The notes under the pieces: generated by a model
Told to the model about the DNA's origin: nothing
The model's database searches: none
The model's input: only the letters and a program-made list of their open reading frames with translations
Program-made: the position numbers and the translations under genes
In this document: positions 1-6,046 of the stretch, one piece after another
Numbering within the stretch: the first letter of the stretch is position 1
How the letters are laid out: every line of letters begins with the position of its first letter
Assembly: GCA_026770585.1 (NCBI GenBank)
Contig: MU646901.1
Location: 90,762-103,479, forward strand
DNA from: Baffinella frigidus
Lineage: Eukaryota > Cryptophyceae > Cryptomonadales > Baffinellaceae
Reading direction: 5' to 3'
Length of the DNA: 12,718 nt

Positions 1-460
1 GGGGGGGGGGGGGGGGGCGGAGGACCGGGGCTTTGGATTTGGCTTTAGGGTTTAGGGGTTAGGGTTGAGGGTTGAGGGTTGACGGTGTAGAGTTTAGGGT
101 TTAGGGTTTAGGGTTCAGGGTTTAGGGTTTAGGGTTTAGGGTTTAGGGTAGGCTACTTCTGGCGGAGAAGGGGGGGCTTGGCTTGCCTTTAGGGTTTAGG
201 GTTTTGAGGGTTTAGGGTTTAGGTCTGATATTTTAGGCTTTAGGTTTTAGGGTGTAGGGTTTAGGGGAAGGGTACTTCTGACGGAGGAGGGGCGCCTTGG
301 CTTGGGTGCCTCCGATGAGCTTCGGCAGCCTAATTTCGGGTTTGGGGTTTAGAGTTTAGGTTTCGGGTTTAGAGTTCACATGCGCGGGTGCTGCGAGGTT
401 TCGAGTGTGGGGTTTGGGATTTGGGGTTTAGGGAAGAAGGCTGGATGCAAGGGTTGAGGG
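1..460 (+). repeat. Degenerate TTTAGGG telomere-like block
   Basis: A run of 17 G opens the window, followed by many TTTAGGG units on the + strand, often exact over 3-5 units (about 90-147), mixed with TTGAGGG, TTCAGGG and TTTGGGG variants. Two interruptions, about 152-186 and 270-304, are diverged copies of one 35-bp segment (ACTTCTGRCGGAG then CTTGGCTTG). The mix of variants indicates interstitial or subtelomeric DNA rather than a freshly synthesised telomere tip. The opening G run may be a sequencing or assembly end effect. No gene is visible. Confidence 0.85.
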
Positions 461-800
461 TTGACGGGTAGGGGTGAGGGGGTGCATGCGAGGTGTCGGG
501 TGTGGGGTGTATGGTGTATGGTGTATGGTGTATGGTGTAGAGAGGAAGGCTGGATGCAAGGGTTCAGAGGGGTGAGGGTTTAGAGGGGTGAGGGGGTACA
601 TGCGAGGTTTCGGGTGTGGGGTGTATGGTGTAGGGAGGAAGGCTGGATGCAAGGGATCAGAGGGGAGAGGGGTTACATGCGCTGGTGCTGGAAGGTTTGG
701 GGTTTCGGGTTTACGGTTTAGGGAAGAAGGCTGGATGCACGGGTTGAGGGTTGACAGGTAGGGTTGAGAAGGTAAGGGTTTAGAGGGGTGTGTTCCGGTG
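461..800 (+). repeat. Variant telomere-like minisatellites (TGTATGG, TTGAGGG)
   Basis: Repeated segments of GGAAGGCTGGATGCA plus short blocks of GGTGTAT (four to five units at about 505-540), TTTAGAGGGG and TTGAGGG. The GAAGGCTGGATGCA segment recurs near 436, 545, 637 and 727, showing higher-order duplication of roughly 90-110 bp. The 172-residue open frame across this on the minus strand is Pro/Thr/His/Tyr-rich and simply mirrors the repeat, so I do not call it a gene. Confidence 0.75.
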
Positions 801-823
801 ATGCAGGTTTCGATGGACGCTAA

Positions 824-1110
824 AAGCGTGAAACGGCGCGTGTTCGGGGACGAGGTGACGCTAAATGCGTGAAACGGCGCGTGTTTCGGGGGTACATGCG
901 CTGGTGTTGGGAGAAGCGCAGCAGCGAGCGGAGGCACCCGTAGCACGACTCCGAGATGACCTCATAAATTACATGTACCAATTTACAACACCATTTCTGT
1001 CACAAAAAGCCTGAAACGGCGCGTGTTTGGGGACGAGATGGCGCAAAATGCGTGAAACGGCGCGTGTTCGGGGACGAGATGGCGCAAAAAGCGTGAAACG
1101 GCGCGTGTTT
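824..1110 (+). repeat. 41-bp tandem repeat with GAAACGGCGCGTGTT core
   Basis: Five copies of a core (C/G)TGAAACGGCGCGTGTT start at 828, 869, 1011, 1052 and 1093. Within each cluster the spacing is exactly 41 bp, the rest of the unit being close to CGGGGACGAGATGGCGCAAAA. A related GAAACGGCGCGTTTT occurs in the loop of the inverted-repeat element at 4683-4866, so part of the unit is shared with that element. Confidence 0.85.
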
Positions 1111-1185
1111 GGGGGGTACATGCGCTGGTGCTGGGAGAAGCGCAGCAGCGAGCGGAGGCACCCGTAGCACGACTCCGAGATGACC
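888..1185 (+). repeat. Duplicated ~75-bp block (two copies, partial third)
   Basis: About 888-962 and 1113-1184 are nearly identical, running from GGGGGTACATGCGCTGG through AAGCGCAGCAGCGAGCGG and CACCCGTAGCACGACTCC to GAGATGACCT. A partial third copy begins at 1520, directly after the element at 1380-1519. The first two copies retain an uninterrupted GGCACCCGTAGC, which serves as the empty-site comparison for that insertion. Between the copies (963-1010) lies AT-richer sequence without a visible signal. Confidence 0.85.
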
Positions 1186-1205
1186 TGCGCGCAGCATGCG
1201 GGTTC

Positions 1206-1307
1206 ACGGTGTGGGGGTGTAGGGTGTAGGGTGTAGTGTGTAGGGTGTAGGGTGTAGGGTGGAGAGTGTAGGGTGGAGAGTGTAGGGTGTAGGGTGGAGG
1301 GTGTAGG
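1206..1307 (+). repeat. TGTAGGG / TGGAGGG array
   Basis: Fourteen or so seven-base units of TGTAGGG with TGGAGAG and TGTAGTG variants. The unit differs from the canonical TTTAGGG by one base, so this looks like a locally homogenised telomere-repeat variant. Confidence 0.85.
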
Positions 1308-1319
1308 TCCCCTCTCAGT

Positions 1320-1342
1320 ATTGCTAAGGGACCCTTAGCAAT
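1320..1342. repeat. Short perfect hairpin, copy 1
   Basis: ATTGCTAAGGG, one A, then CCCTTAGCAAT: 11-bp perfect arms around a one-base centre. It sits between CCCCTCTC and GTACCCTGCCACACGG, which also flank the second copy at 1663-1685. Compared with copy 2 the innermost pair is G-C here and C-G there, so both arms changed together. Confidence 0.85.
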
Positions 1343-1379
1343 CGTACCCTGCCACACGGTGGGGCATGTGATGGCACCC

Positions 1380-1519
1380 TTATCCGGGGAAACCTATTTT
1401 TCTTTCATTTGATGGCAACGAAAATTACTACACAATTCGTTCTTATTAGTAATATTAAAGAATCTGTGTAGTAATTTTGATTGCCATCAAATAAAAGAAA
1501 ATTAGGTTTCCCCGGATAA
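1380..1519. mobile_element. 140-bp MITE, TTATCCGGGG family, copy 1 (TSD ACCC)
   Basis: Non-autonomous foldback element with terminal inverted repeats of about 55 bp starting TTATCCGGGGAAACCTA and a loop of about 30 bp containing TTATTAGTAATATTAAAG. It is flanked by exact 4-bp duplications ACCC (1376-1379 and 1520-1523). Two paralogous uninterrupted GGCACCCGTAGCACG sites (932-946 and 1156-1170) support the duplication; the right flank matches them over 29 bp, whereas the left flank matches well only over the last 7 bp. No coding capacity. Copies 2 and 3 at 5052 and 8304 have exactly the same length. Confidence 0.93.
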
Positions 1520-1572
1520 ACCCGTAGCACGACTCCGAGATGACCTGCGGGGTTCGGTGTTCGGGCTTACCG

Positions 1573-1650
1573 GGTGGAGGGTGGAGGGTGTAGGGTGTAG
1601 GGTGTAGGGTGTAGGGTGTAGGGTGTAGGGTGTAGGGTGTAGGGTGTAGG
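1573..1650 (+). repeat. TGTAGGG array, second block
   Basis: About nine uninterrupted TGTAGGG units preceded by two GTGGAGG units. Like the block at 1206-1307, it leads directly into TCCCCTCTC and the 23-bp hairpin, so array plus hairpin is a duplicated composite. Confidence 0.9.
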
Positions 1651-1662
1651 TCCCCTCTCGGT

Positions 1663-1685
1663 ATTGCTAAGGCAGCCTTAGCAAT
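1663..1685. repeat. Short perfect hairpin, copy 2
   Basis: ATTGCTAAGGC, one A, then GCCTTAGCAAT: 11-bp perfect arms. It differs from copy 1 at the innermost arm position on both sides (GGG/CCC becomes GGC/GCC), keeping pairing intact. The following GTACCCTGCCACACGG is also shared with copy 1. Confidence 0.85.
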
Positions 1686-1699
1686 AGTACCCTGCCACA

Positions 1700-1918
1700 C
1701 GGGGTTCGGTGTTCGGGCTTACTGGGCGATTGGTTTAGGGGTCAAGCAGCGGGTTTCGGGGTTGTACGTTCGTGTTTAGCTTTGGGTTTTCGGGGTTGTA
1801 GGTTCGTGTTTAGCTTCGGGTTTAGGGTTAAGGGTGTGGGGGTTATGGGTTACGGGGGGGGCAGGGGTTAGGCTTGGGCGGGGGGACGAAGTCTGCGTAG
1901 GGTTTAGGGTGTGTGGGT
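1700..1918 (+). repeat. Degenerate telomere-like G-rich spacer
   Basis: Mixed GGGTTT, GGGTTAGG and TTTAGGG words. The segment GGTTCGTGTTTAGCTT is repeated near 1767 and 1800. No open frame with convincing composition or other signal is seen. Confidence 0.6.
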
Positions 1919-1920
1919 TA

Positions 1921-2064
1921 CAGGGGTACCTCGCTCATAAGAAACCGCCGCCCCCTAGGACCCTACACTAGGCCTATGCCCCTAGGACCCTACACTAGGC
2001 CTATGCCTATGGCCCTACGGTGGTCCTAGGGGGGGGGCGGTTTCTTATGAGCGAGGTACCCCTT
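1921..2064. mobile_element. TA-type MITE, CAGGGGTACC family, copy 1
   Basis: Terminal inverted repeats CAGGGGTACCTCGCTCATAA continue into GAAACCGCC and are mirrored at the right as GGCGGTTTC then TTATGAGCGAGGTACCCC. TA dinucleotides flank it (1919-1920 and 2065-2066), as expected of Tc1/mariner-type insertion. The interior is CCTAGGACCCTACACTAGG-like; a 27-bp segment is tandemly duplicated (1954-1980 and 1981-2007), which explains why this copy is longer (144 bp) than copies at 4206 (124 bp) and 12174 (117 bp). No coding capacity of its own, but its right repeat reads FLMSEVPLY into the downstream sequence. Confidence 0.88.
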
Positions 2065-2080
2065 TATGGGTTGTGGGGCT

Positions 2081-2154
2081 GCCTGGATCGAGACGGGGAG
2101 CTGCTTGAGGAGAGAGGGGAGGAGGAAGTGGGCATAGGGCCCGAACCACCAAAC
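2081..2154 (+). pseudogene. Acidic coding-like fragment, copy 1
   Basis: The + strand reads LDRDGELLEE, RGEEEVGIGP then EPPNLDP in one open frame, ending in a Pro-rich low-complexity tail. The same 60-bp segment recurs at 2410-2476 with about four substitutions. The frame upstream runs back into the right end of the CAGGGG element. No ATG is convincing; I do not recognise the protein. It may be a broken exon, or simply a DNA repeat that happens to be open. Confidence 0.3.
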
Positions 2155-2242
2155 CTTGACCCAACCCCCCACCCCCCACCCCTCACCCCACCCGCATGCA
2201 TGCAAGTACGCACTCACCCTCCCCGCACCCTCACCCCCACAC

Positions 2243-2362
2243 TTATCTCAGAAAACGAGTTCTAAAACTCGTCAACTTATTCTTTACTCTCCGCATAAGT
2301 TGACGAATTCGTAGGGGAATTGACTTAAGAAAACGAGTTTTAGAACTCGTTTTCTGAGATAA
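2243..2362. mobile_element. 120-bp MITE, TTATCTCAG family (TSD ACAC)
   Basis: Inverted repeats of about 30 bp start TTATCTCAGAAAACGAGTT and end AACTCGTTTTCTGAGATAA. Exact 4-bp duplications ACAC lie at 2239-2242 and 2363-2366. The interior carries a second inverted repeat, GTCAACTTAT (2271) and ATAAGTTGAC (2295). It shares the initial TTAT and the 4-bp duplication length with the 140-bp family at 1380 and probably uses the same type of transposase. No coding capacity. Confidence 0.9.
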
Positions 2363-2409
2363 ACACCCTAACCCCTGAACCCCAACCAACCCCTGAGCCC
2401 CGACCCCCG

Positions 2410-2568
2410 GACCTGGATCGAGACAGGGAGCTGCTTGAGGAGCGAGGGGAGGAGGAAGTCGGCATAGGGCCCGAACGCGTTGCCGAGGTGTCGCGAGAGG
2501 ACAACGACGGTTGTGCATGCTTCTTTCACCAACACCTGGTTACCACGGGATTATTGGTTAGACGGTAG
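2410..2568 (+). pseudogene. Open coding-like cassette, acidic segment plus GPERVA module
   Basis: A frame open from 2410 to TAG at 2566-2568 (and upstream to about 2342 without a start codon) reads DLDRDRELLEERGEEEV, GIGPERVAEVSRED, NDGCACFFHQHL and a short tail. The second part is repeated in-frame at 2568-2648 and 2712-2786. The composition (Asp/Glu/Arg-rich followed by a Cys/Phe/His segment) is unlike the telomere-like frames nearby. No start codon, no recognised family. I read it as a relic exon or a fragment of a multicopy gene; it could also be a non-coding repeat. Confidence 0.33.
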
Positions 2569-2648
2569 GGCCCGAACGCGTTGCCGAGGTGTCGCGATAG
2601 CACCACTACTGTCGTGCACGCTTCTTTGACTAGCACCTGGGGATTAGG
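2568..2648 (+). pseudogene. GPERVA module, copy 2, with two stops
   Basis: A second copy of the module reads GPERVAEVSR, then TAG, HHYCRARFFD, TAG and HL. The DNA aligns with copies 1 and 3 without indels over the module. The two in-frame stops (first at 2598-2600) show this copy cannot be translated through. Confidence 0.35.
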
Positions 2649-2705
2649 GGTGTGGGGTTTACGGTTTATTGTGTAGGGTGTCGGGGTTAGGCGTCAGGGG
2701 GTTAG

Positions 2706-2852
2706 ACGGTAGGGCCCGAACGCGTTGCCCAAGCGCTGCGAGAGGACGACCACGGTTGTGCACGCTTCTTTGACGAGTACCTGGCTTACGGTTTCAGGGT
2801 TCAGGATTCAGATTTATGTTTTTACGTTCCATGTTTGAGGGTTTGTGGTTGA
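2706..2852 (+). pseudogene. GPERVA module, copy 3, open
   Basis: Open from 2706 (after TAG at 2703-2705) to TGA at 2850-2852: TVGPERVAQALREDDHG, CARFFDEYLAYG and a less convincing tail. Relative to copy 1 many replacements are conservative (Glu/Gln, Asn/Asp, Gln/Glu, His/Tyr). Further decayed copies lie at about 2868-2897 (one base lost in GCGTTGCC) and about 3102-3130. Function unknown; no start codon. Confidence 0.33.
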
Positions 2853-2897
2853 GGGCTTGGGGGTTCGGGCCCGAACGCGTGCCCAGGTGCCGCGATA

Positions 2898-3068
2898 GAG
2901 CGCTGTGCAGAGAAGTTGGCCACGGGAAATAATAGAAAACCGAGAAATTGGAGCCATTTTGTCAGCTTTTGAGAAATTTAATACCATGAATTTCTCAAAA
3001 GTGGACGAAATGGCTCCAATTTTCCCATTTTCCCATTTTCCGGTGGCCAACTTCTCTGCACAGCGCTC
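2898..3068. mobile_element. TA-type MITE, GAGCGCTGTG family
   Basis: Near-perfect terminal repeats GAGCGCTGTGCAGAGAAGTT then GGCCAC, mirrored at the right end, flanked by TA on both sides (2896-2897 and 3069-3070). The related repeat copy at 2591-2600 has an uninterrupted GTCGCGATAGCACC, matching the left flank GCCGCGATA and the first bases of the right flank. The interior forms a second arm pair, with AATTGGAGCCATTT and AAATGGCTCCAATT around a TTGAGAAATT/AATTTCTCAA centre. Open frames on both strands here arise from this palindromy. 171 bp, no coding capacity. Confidence 0.85.
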
Positions 3069-3136
3069 TAGCAAGGAGAAGTTATGAGGGCTTGGGGGTT
3101 AGGGCCCGCACGCGTGCTGCAATAGCACCACCGTAT

Positions 3137-3236
3137 CCCTTAAGTGGCCATGCCGTCAAATTTGAGGGCCAAGAGGTCCTAGGCAGGTCCTAGGGCCCTA
3201 CGGTAGGGCGTATGAGCCTACTGGCCACTTAAGGGG
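3137..3236. mobile_element. Short inverted-repeat element, CCCTTAAGTGGCCA ends
   Basis: Fourteen-bp perfect ends CCCTTAAGTGGCCA and TGGCCACTTAAGGG about 100 bp apart. The interior has GGTCCTAGGCAGGTCCTAG and CCCTACGGTAGG, the same core vocabulary as the CAGGGG family and the GGCTAACGG family. The flanks are two copies of the repeat TGCAATAGCACCACCGTA / CGTGATAGCACCACTACGG. No clean target duplication was found. Confidence 0.65.
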
Positions 3237-3265
3237 TGCCGTGATAGCACCACTACGGTTTTATA

Positions 3266-3357
3266 GGCTAACGGCCTGAAAATGGGGTAGTTAGGCATAC
3301 GGCATCGCCTAGGACCTCCTACCGTAGGCCGAGGGATCCTAGGACCAAAAAGTCTCG
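3266..3357. mobile_element. Partial GGCTAACGG element (left half)
   Basis: Starts TAGGCTAACGGCCTGAAAAT after a TA and matches the left half of the full element at 11689-11844, including CCTAGGACCTCCTACCGTAG, to the loop ACCAAAAAGTCTCGG. The right arm is missing, so this is a truncated copy. Confidence 0.8.
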
Positions 3358-3640
3358 GATTCTTTAGGGTTACGAGAGACAGTTTTCTGGATTCTTGAGG
3401 GCTTCTAGAAACAGACTGGGTTTAGGGTTTCCAGAGAGAGACCGAGCGGAAGTCCCCGAGAACATGAAGGCTTAGCGTTCAGGGATTAGGGTCTATGACT
3501 GAGGGGTTTGAGGATTAGGGCTAGGGGTGGCAAGGGGCGCATGGGTTGTGAGGCAGACAGAGCGGAGGTCTACGAGCGCATCTAGGGACCAAGGCCTAGG
3601 GTGTGAGTCAGTAGCGACTTCACTGTGAAGCAACTGACCC
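3358..3640 (-). other. Spacer with two short coding-like DLRSV fragments
   Basis: Mostly degenerate TTAGGG-like and G-rich sequence with no long open frame. On the minus strand two short stretches read VLGDFRSVSL (about 3441-3468) and DALVDLRSVC (about 3554-3583), which match DALGDLRSVP in the better-preserved fragment at 3816-3953. The DNA around 3539-3572 (ATGGGTTGTGAGGCAGAC, AGAGCGGAGG) also recurs at 5193-5222. Confidence 0.4.
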
Positions 3641-3815
3641 TTTAGGGAGTACTGTTCCGGGTTTCCCATTCAACCCAGCAGTTGGCCGATGGGCTAGGGG
3701 TTTGGATCCACAGCTTAGGGCTTACGGTGTGGGGCGTCGGGTTTGGGGGCTCGGGTCCAGGGGCTAGGGCACCGAGCGGGTTGAGGGTGAAGGGTTGAGG
3801 GTTGAGTTCGGGGTT

Positions 3816-3953
3816 AAGGTTGGGCACCGAGCGGAGGTCTCCGAGCGCGTCGGCAACGCCCTGCTTGGTAGTGGAGAGCAGCGCATTGAACCCCTCGAAC
3901 TCCGTCGCGCCACCCAGCACCAGCGCCTGTCGAAAGGGAGTCGGCGCCCGGAG
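3816..3953 (-). pseudogene. Coding-like fragment with GGATEFEGFNALL
   Basis: The minus strand reads, in one frame bounded upstream by TAA (3956-3954), PFRQALVLGGATEFEGF, NALLSTTKQGVADALGD and LRSVPN. Composition and codon use look protein-like and differ from the surrounding telomere-like frames. Parts recur elsewhere: RQTPVWGGATEL at 4331-4385 (minus, then a one-base frame change), FEMEFEGLNALLA at 5013-5050 (plus), and LRSV fragments at 3441, 3554 and 5205. The upstream edge is interrupted by the element at 3958-4127. No start codon and no recognised family. I infer a decayed multicopy exon, with leucine-rich character but too short to assign. Confidence 0.38.
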
Positions 3954-3957
3954 TTAG

Positions 3958-4127
3958 TCATGCAAAAAGCTTACGTTAACGGAGTAGTAACTTTGGAACG
4001 AAATTTATAACGGAAAACATTCGTGGGCGTTAAAAGTCCTGAAACCGCTTTTAAAATCGTTTTAGAGCTGGCACGCCCACGTTAACGAGGGACTTAAGGG
4101 GTCCGTTAACGTATGCTTTTCGCATTA
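3958..4127. mobile_element. 170-bp MITE, TCATGCAAAAAGC family (TSD TTAG)
   Basis: Ends TCATGCAAAAAGCTTACG and, reversed from the right, TAATGCGAAAAGCATACG, both continuing to TTAACGGA. TTAG is duplicated at 3954-3957 and 4128-4131. A paralogous empty site at 4497-4600 joins the two flanks: GGCGCCCGGAATTAGGGC compared with GGAGTTAG before and TTAGGGCTTCGCGTTTGGG after the insertion, with clear identity on both sides. An inner arm pair, CGTGGGCGTT and CACGCCCACG, lies within. No coding capacity. Confidence 0.92.
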
Positions 4128-4205
4128 TTAGGGCTTCGCGTTTGGGTTTCGTCCCGCACACTAGGGCCTGGGTGTCGACAGTCCCGCCACCCCTGGCGGG
4201 TGGTA

Positions 4206-4329
4206 CAGGGGTGCCTCGCTCATAAGAAACCGCCCCCCCCTAGGACCCTACAGTAGGCCTATGCCTAGGGTCCTACGGTGGTCCTGTGGTCCTATGGGGG
4301 GGGGAGGTCTTATGAGCGAGGTACCCCTG
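4206..4329. mobile_element. TA-type MITE, CAGGGGTACC family, copy 2
   Basis: Ends CAGGGGTGCCTCGCTCATAA and TTATGAGCGAGGTACCCCTG, flanked by TA at 4204-4205 and 4330-4331. The interior carries CCTAGGACCCTACAGTAGG and the mirrored CCTACGGTGGTCCT. 124 bp. Inserted next to a second copy of the GCGCATTGAACCCCTC repeat (coding-like fragment on the minus strand). Confidence 0.88.
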
Positions 4330-4330
4330 T

Positions 4331-4385
4331 AGCGCATTGAACCCCTCCCAACTCCGTCGCGCCGCCCCACACCGGCGTCTGTCTC
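4331..4385 (-). pseudogene. Second, frame-shifted copy of the GGATEF fragment
   Basis: The minus strand reads ARQTPVWGGATEL and then loses frame relative to the copy at 3816-3953: GTTGGGAGGGG here against GTTCGAGGGG there is a one-base gain. It is cut on its other side by the element at 4206-4329. Non-functional remnant. Confidence 0.35.
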
Positions 4386-4393
4386 GCAATCGG

Positions 4394-4446
4394 CGGGTTC
4401 AGGGTTCAGGGTTCAGGGTTCAGGGTTCAGGGTTCAGGGTTTAGGG
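4394..4446 (+). repeat. TTCAGGG array
   Basis: Seven consecutive GGTTCAG units ending in GGTTTAG: another homogenised one-base variant of TTTAGGG. Confidence 0.92.
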
Positions 4447-4496
4447 GGGGTGCACGGCACGCATAGACGTAGAGAGATCCGTAACCGTACGTAGCC

Positions 4497-4600
4497 TGTC
4501 GAAAGGGAGTCGGCGCCCGGAATTAGGGCTTCGCGTTTGGGTGTCGCCCCGCACACTAGGGCCTGGGTGTCGGCAGTCGCGCCACCCCTGGCGGCGCGTG
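4497..4600 (+). repeat. Paralogous empty-site repeat for the 3958 insertion
   Basis: CTGTCGAAAGGGAGTCGGCG continues into CCCGGAATTAGGGCTTCGCG and then CGCACACTAGGGCCTGGGTG. The same sequence exists at 3927-3957 plus 4132-4204, split there by the 170-bp element. This is a diverged segmental duplication, uninterrupted here. Confidence 0.85.
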
Positions 4601-4682
4601 CGCAGGCGAAGATAACTGAACCAGTTCACTAATTAGCGTAGCACAAGCGCAGCAGCAGCAGATAGGGAGGTGGTTCGTGTGA

Positions 4683-4866
4683 GAGCTGTTCCGGTAGGAC
4701 TTGTCCGTTTTTCGACTTCGAGACTTCGAGACTTCGCGACTTCATTTGTACCATGAGATTTGAAACGGCGCGTTTTAAAACGTTTCACGATCTTGATACC
4801 CTTTCTGAAGTCCGACATCTCGAAATCTCGAAGTCGAACAAAGGACAAGCCCTACCGGAATGGCTC
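4683..4866. mobile_element. 184-bp inverted-repeat element, GAGCTGTTCCGG ends
   Basis: The left arm GAGCTGTTCCGGTAGGACTT pairs with the right end read backwards, GAGCCATTCCGGTAGGGCTT, and both continue into GTCC, a short T-rich stretch and CGACTTCGAGA repeats. Arms total about 55 bp with several mismatches. The loop contains GAAACGGCGCGTTTT, related to the 41-bp repeat at 824-1110. I could not find a matching target duplication, so it may be old or belong to another superfamily. Confidence 0.7.
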
Positions 4867-4869
4867 CAG

Positions 4870-5014
4870 ACTAAAACCAGTAATCAAGGACTTTTTCGCC
4901 CCCCTCCGTACAATTGGGGACCCTTTTCTTGAATGTGTATTGGAAATGGTCACGTTACCCCCGGATATCCGGGGACAACGGTGGCCCGTTTTTTTTGTTT
5001 TGGTTATCTTTCGA
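4870..5014. other. Spacer without recognised feature
   Basis: Ordinary mixed-composition sequence between two inverted-repeat elements. A plus-strand frame is open here but has no start, no motif and no repeated partner in the window. Nothing further is seen. Confidence 0.4.
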
Positions 5015-5050
5015 GATGGAGTTTGAGGGGTTGAACGCGCTGCTCGCGTA
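5013..5050 (+). pseudogene. Third copy of the EFEGxNALL fragment, cut by a MITE
   Basis: Plus strand reads FEMEFEGLNALLAY and is interrupted at 5052 by the 140-bp element. Its counterpart on the minus strand at 3816-3953 reads TEFEGFNALLS. Downstream of the element, about 5205-5222 on the minus strand, TLRSVCL matches another portion of the same family, in opposite orientation. Confidence 0.33.
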
Positions 5051-5051
5051 T

Positions 5052-5191
5052 TTATCCGGGGAAACCTATTTTTCTTTCATTTGATGGCAATCAAAATTAC
5101 TCCACAGATTCTTTTATATTACTAATAAGAACCAATTGTGTAGTAATTTTTGTTGCCATCAAATGAAAGAAAAATATGTTTCTCCGGATAA
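5052..5191. mobile_element. 140-bp MITE, TTATCCGGGG family, copy 2 (TSD GTAT)
   Basis: Same 140-bp length and ends as the copy at 1380, with TTATCCGGGGAAACCTA at the left and TCTCCGGATAA at the right. Target duplication GTAT at 5048-5051 and 5192-5195 is exact. The asymmetric core is in the opposite orientation to copies 1 and 3 (ATATTACTAATAAGAAC here), so this copy is inserted the other way round. Confidence 0.93.
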
Positions 5192-5367
5192 GTATGGGTT
5201 GTGAGACAGACCGAGCGGAGGGTTTTTTTGTTTTGGGGGGGTGAAGCGTTGCGTTTTGGGGACGTGGTTGGTACAAACTTTTGTACGAGTGGTAGTAATC
5301 AAGGACGCGACACTTATTGCACAAGTAGCCTTCTGAGCGGTTGTGCCCTTCCCAGTAAAAAAAATAT

Positions 5368-5383
5368 ATGTTTTTAAAAACAT
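5368..5383. repeat. 16-bp AT-rich palindrome
   Basis: ATGTTTTTAAAAACAT is a perfect uninterrupted palindrome in an A-rich stretch. It may be chance or a remnant hairpin; no function assigned. Confidence 0.5.
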
Positions 5384-5508
5384 GTTGCCGCGTTCAGTCA
5401 ACCGCCGCCTCCCCTCCGTACACGGGATCCCCCCCTCTGTACCTGCAGGTTCCGAAGAGAGGATTTGCTGCCACTCTGAGAGTAGGACTTGCGCCTGCAG
5501 GGCCTCAA

Positions 5509-5690
5509 CGCTAAACGCTAAACGCTGAACGCTGAACGCTGAACGCTGAACGCTAAACGCCAAACGCTGAACGCCAAACGCCAAACGCTGAACACTGAAC
5601 GCTGAACGCTGAACGCTGAACGCTAAACGCTAAACGCTAAATGCTGAACGCTAAACGCTCAACGCTCAACGCCAAACCCTAAACCGACAG
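5509..5690. repeat. CGCTAAA / CGCTGAA seven-base array
   Basis: About 25 seven-base units alternating ACGCTAA, ACGCTGA, ACGCCAA and ACGCTCA, ending in CCAAACCCTAAACCG. The unit is CCCTAAA with one base replaced, so it is a C-strand telomere variant and is opposite in orientation to all arrays to its left. Confidence 0.92.
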
Positions 5691-5781
5691 ATACCTAATA
5701 CATCTTCTGTCAAGATACTTCAGCGCCTCGCTATCCCTTGTTGTTGAAGGAGAGACCCTATCAATGTTGGTAACCGACAGT

Positions 5782-5920
5782 ACCTGCAGATTCCGAAGAG
5801 AGGAGCAGCGCTGGGCCCACTTGTCGTGATCTTTGTTGCTCAGAGACACCAGCACCTAGGCTCGGGTGGTTCAGGGTTGAGCGATTTCCATCCATCGAAC
5901 GTGCCGATTTCGGGTTTAGC
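5782..5920 (+). repeat. Dispersed ~90-bp repeat, copy 1 (CCSETPAP)
   Basis: Contains TTGTTGCTCAGAGACACCAG followed by CACCTAGGCTCGGG and a CATCCATCGAACGTGCCG segment. Copies follow at 6243-6335 and 6784-6870. In one frame this copy reads RDLCCSETPAPRLG then WFRVERFPSIERADF. A preceding VPADSEER (about 5780) recurs as VPAGSEER near 5440. Possibly coding-derived; no start or stop structure supports a gene. Confidence 0.6.
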
Positions 5921-6011
5921 GGCTAGGGTTTGAGGTTGACCGGTACAACACCTTCGTCTACAACACAAAACGAGCTAGGGGGGGGGGGTATTTTAGCTAA
6001 GGGGGGGGAGT

Positions 6012-6030
6012 ATTTTCAGGCCGTTACCCT
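6012..6030. mobile_element. Right-end remnant of GGCTAACGG element
   Basis: ATTTTCAGGCCGTTACCC followed by TATTAA is identical to the right terminus of the element at 11689-11844. The rest of the element is absent; upstream are two G-rich blocks with similar ends (AGCTAGGGG and AGCTAAGGGG, each followed by TATTTT). Confidence 0.7.
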
Positions 6031-6046
6031 ATTAATTTCAGGCCCG

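Noticed and set aside
1-17. Opening run of 17 G as a biological G-tract
   Set aside because: A homopolymer exactly at the window edge is more likely a sequencing or assembly end effect; it cannot be resolved from sequence alone.
428-1700. Minus-strand open frames of 80-170 residues rich in Pro, Thr, Tyr and His (repeated PTPYTLHP)
   Set aside because: They are direct translations of seven-base telomere-like repeats, which stay open because units of seven cycle through the frames without stops. No domain, no start context.
2814-3087. Overlapping open frames on both strands with similar peptides (GAILSAFEKF and GAISSTFEKF)
   Set aside because: The two strands resemble each other because the sequence is the palindromic MITE at 2898-3068.
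4683-4866. A 4-bp or TA target duplication for this element
   Set aside because: Every offset of the ends that I tried failed to give matching flanks, so I left the duplication unassigned.
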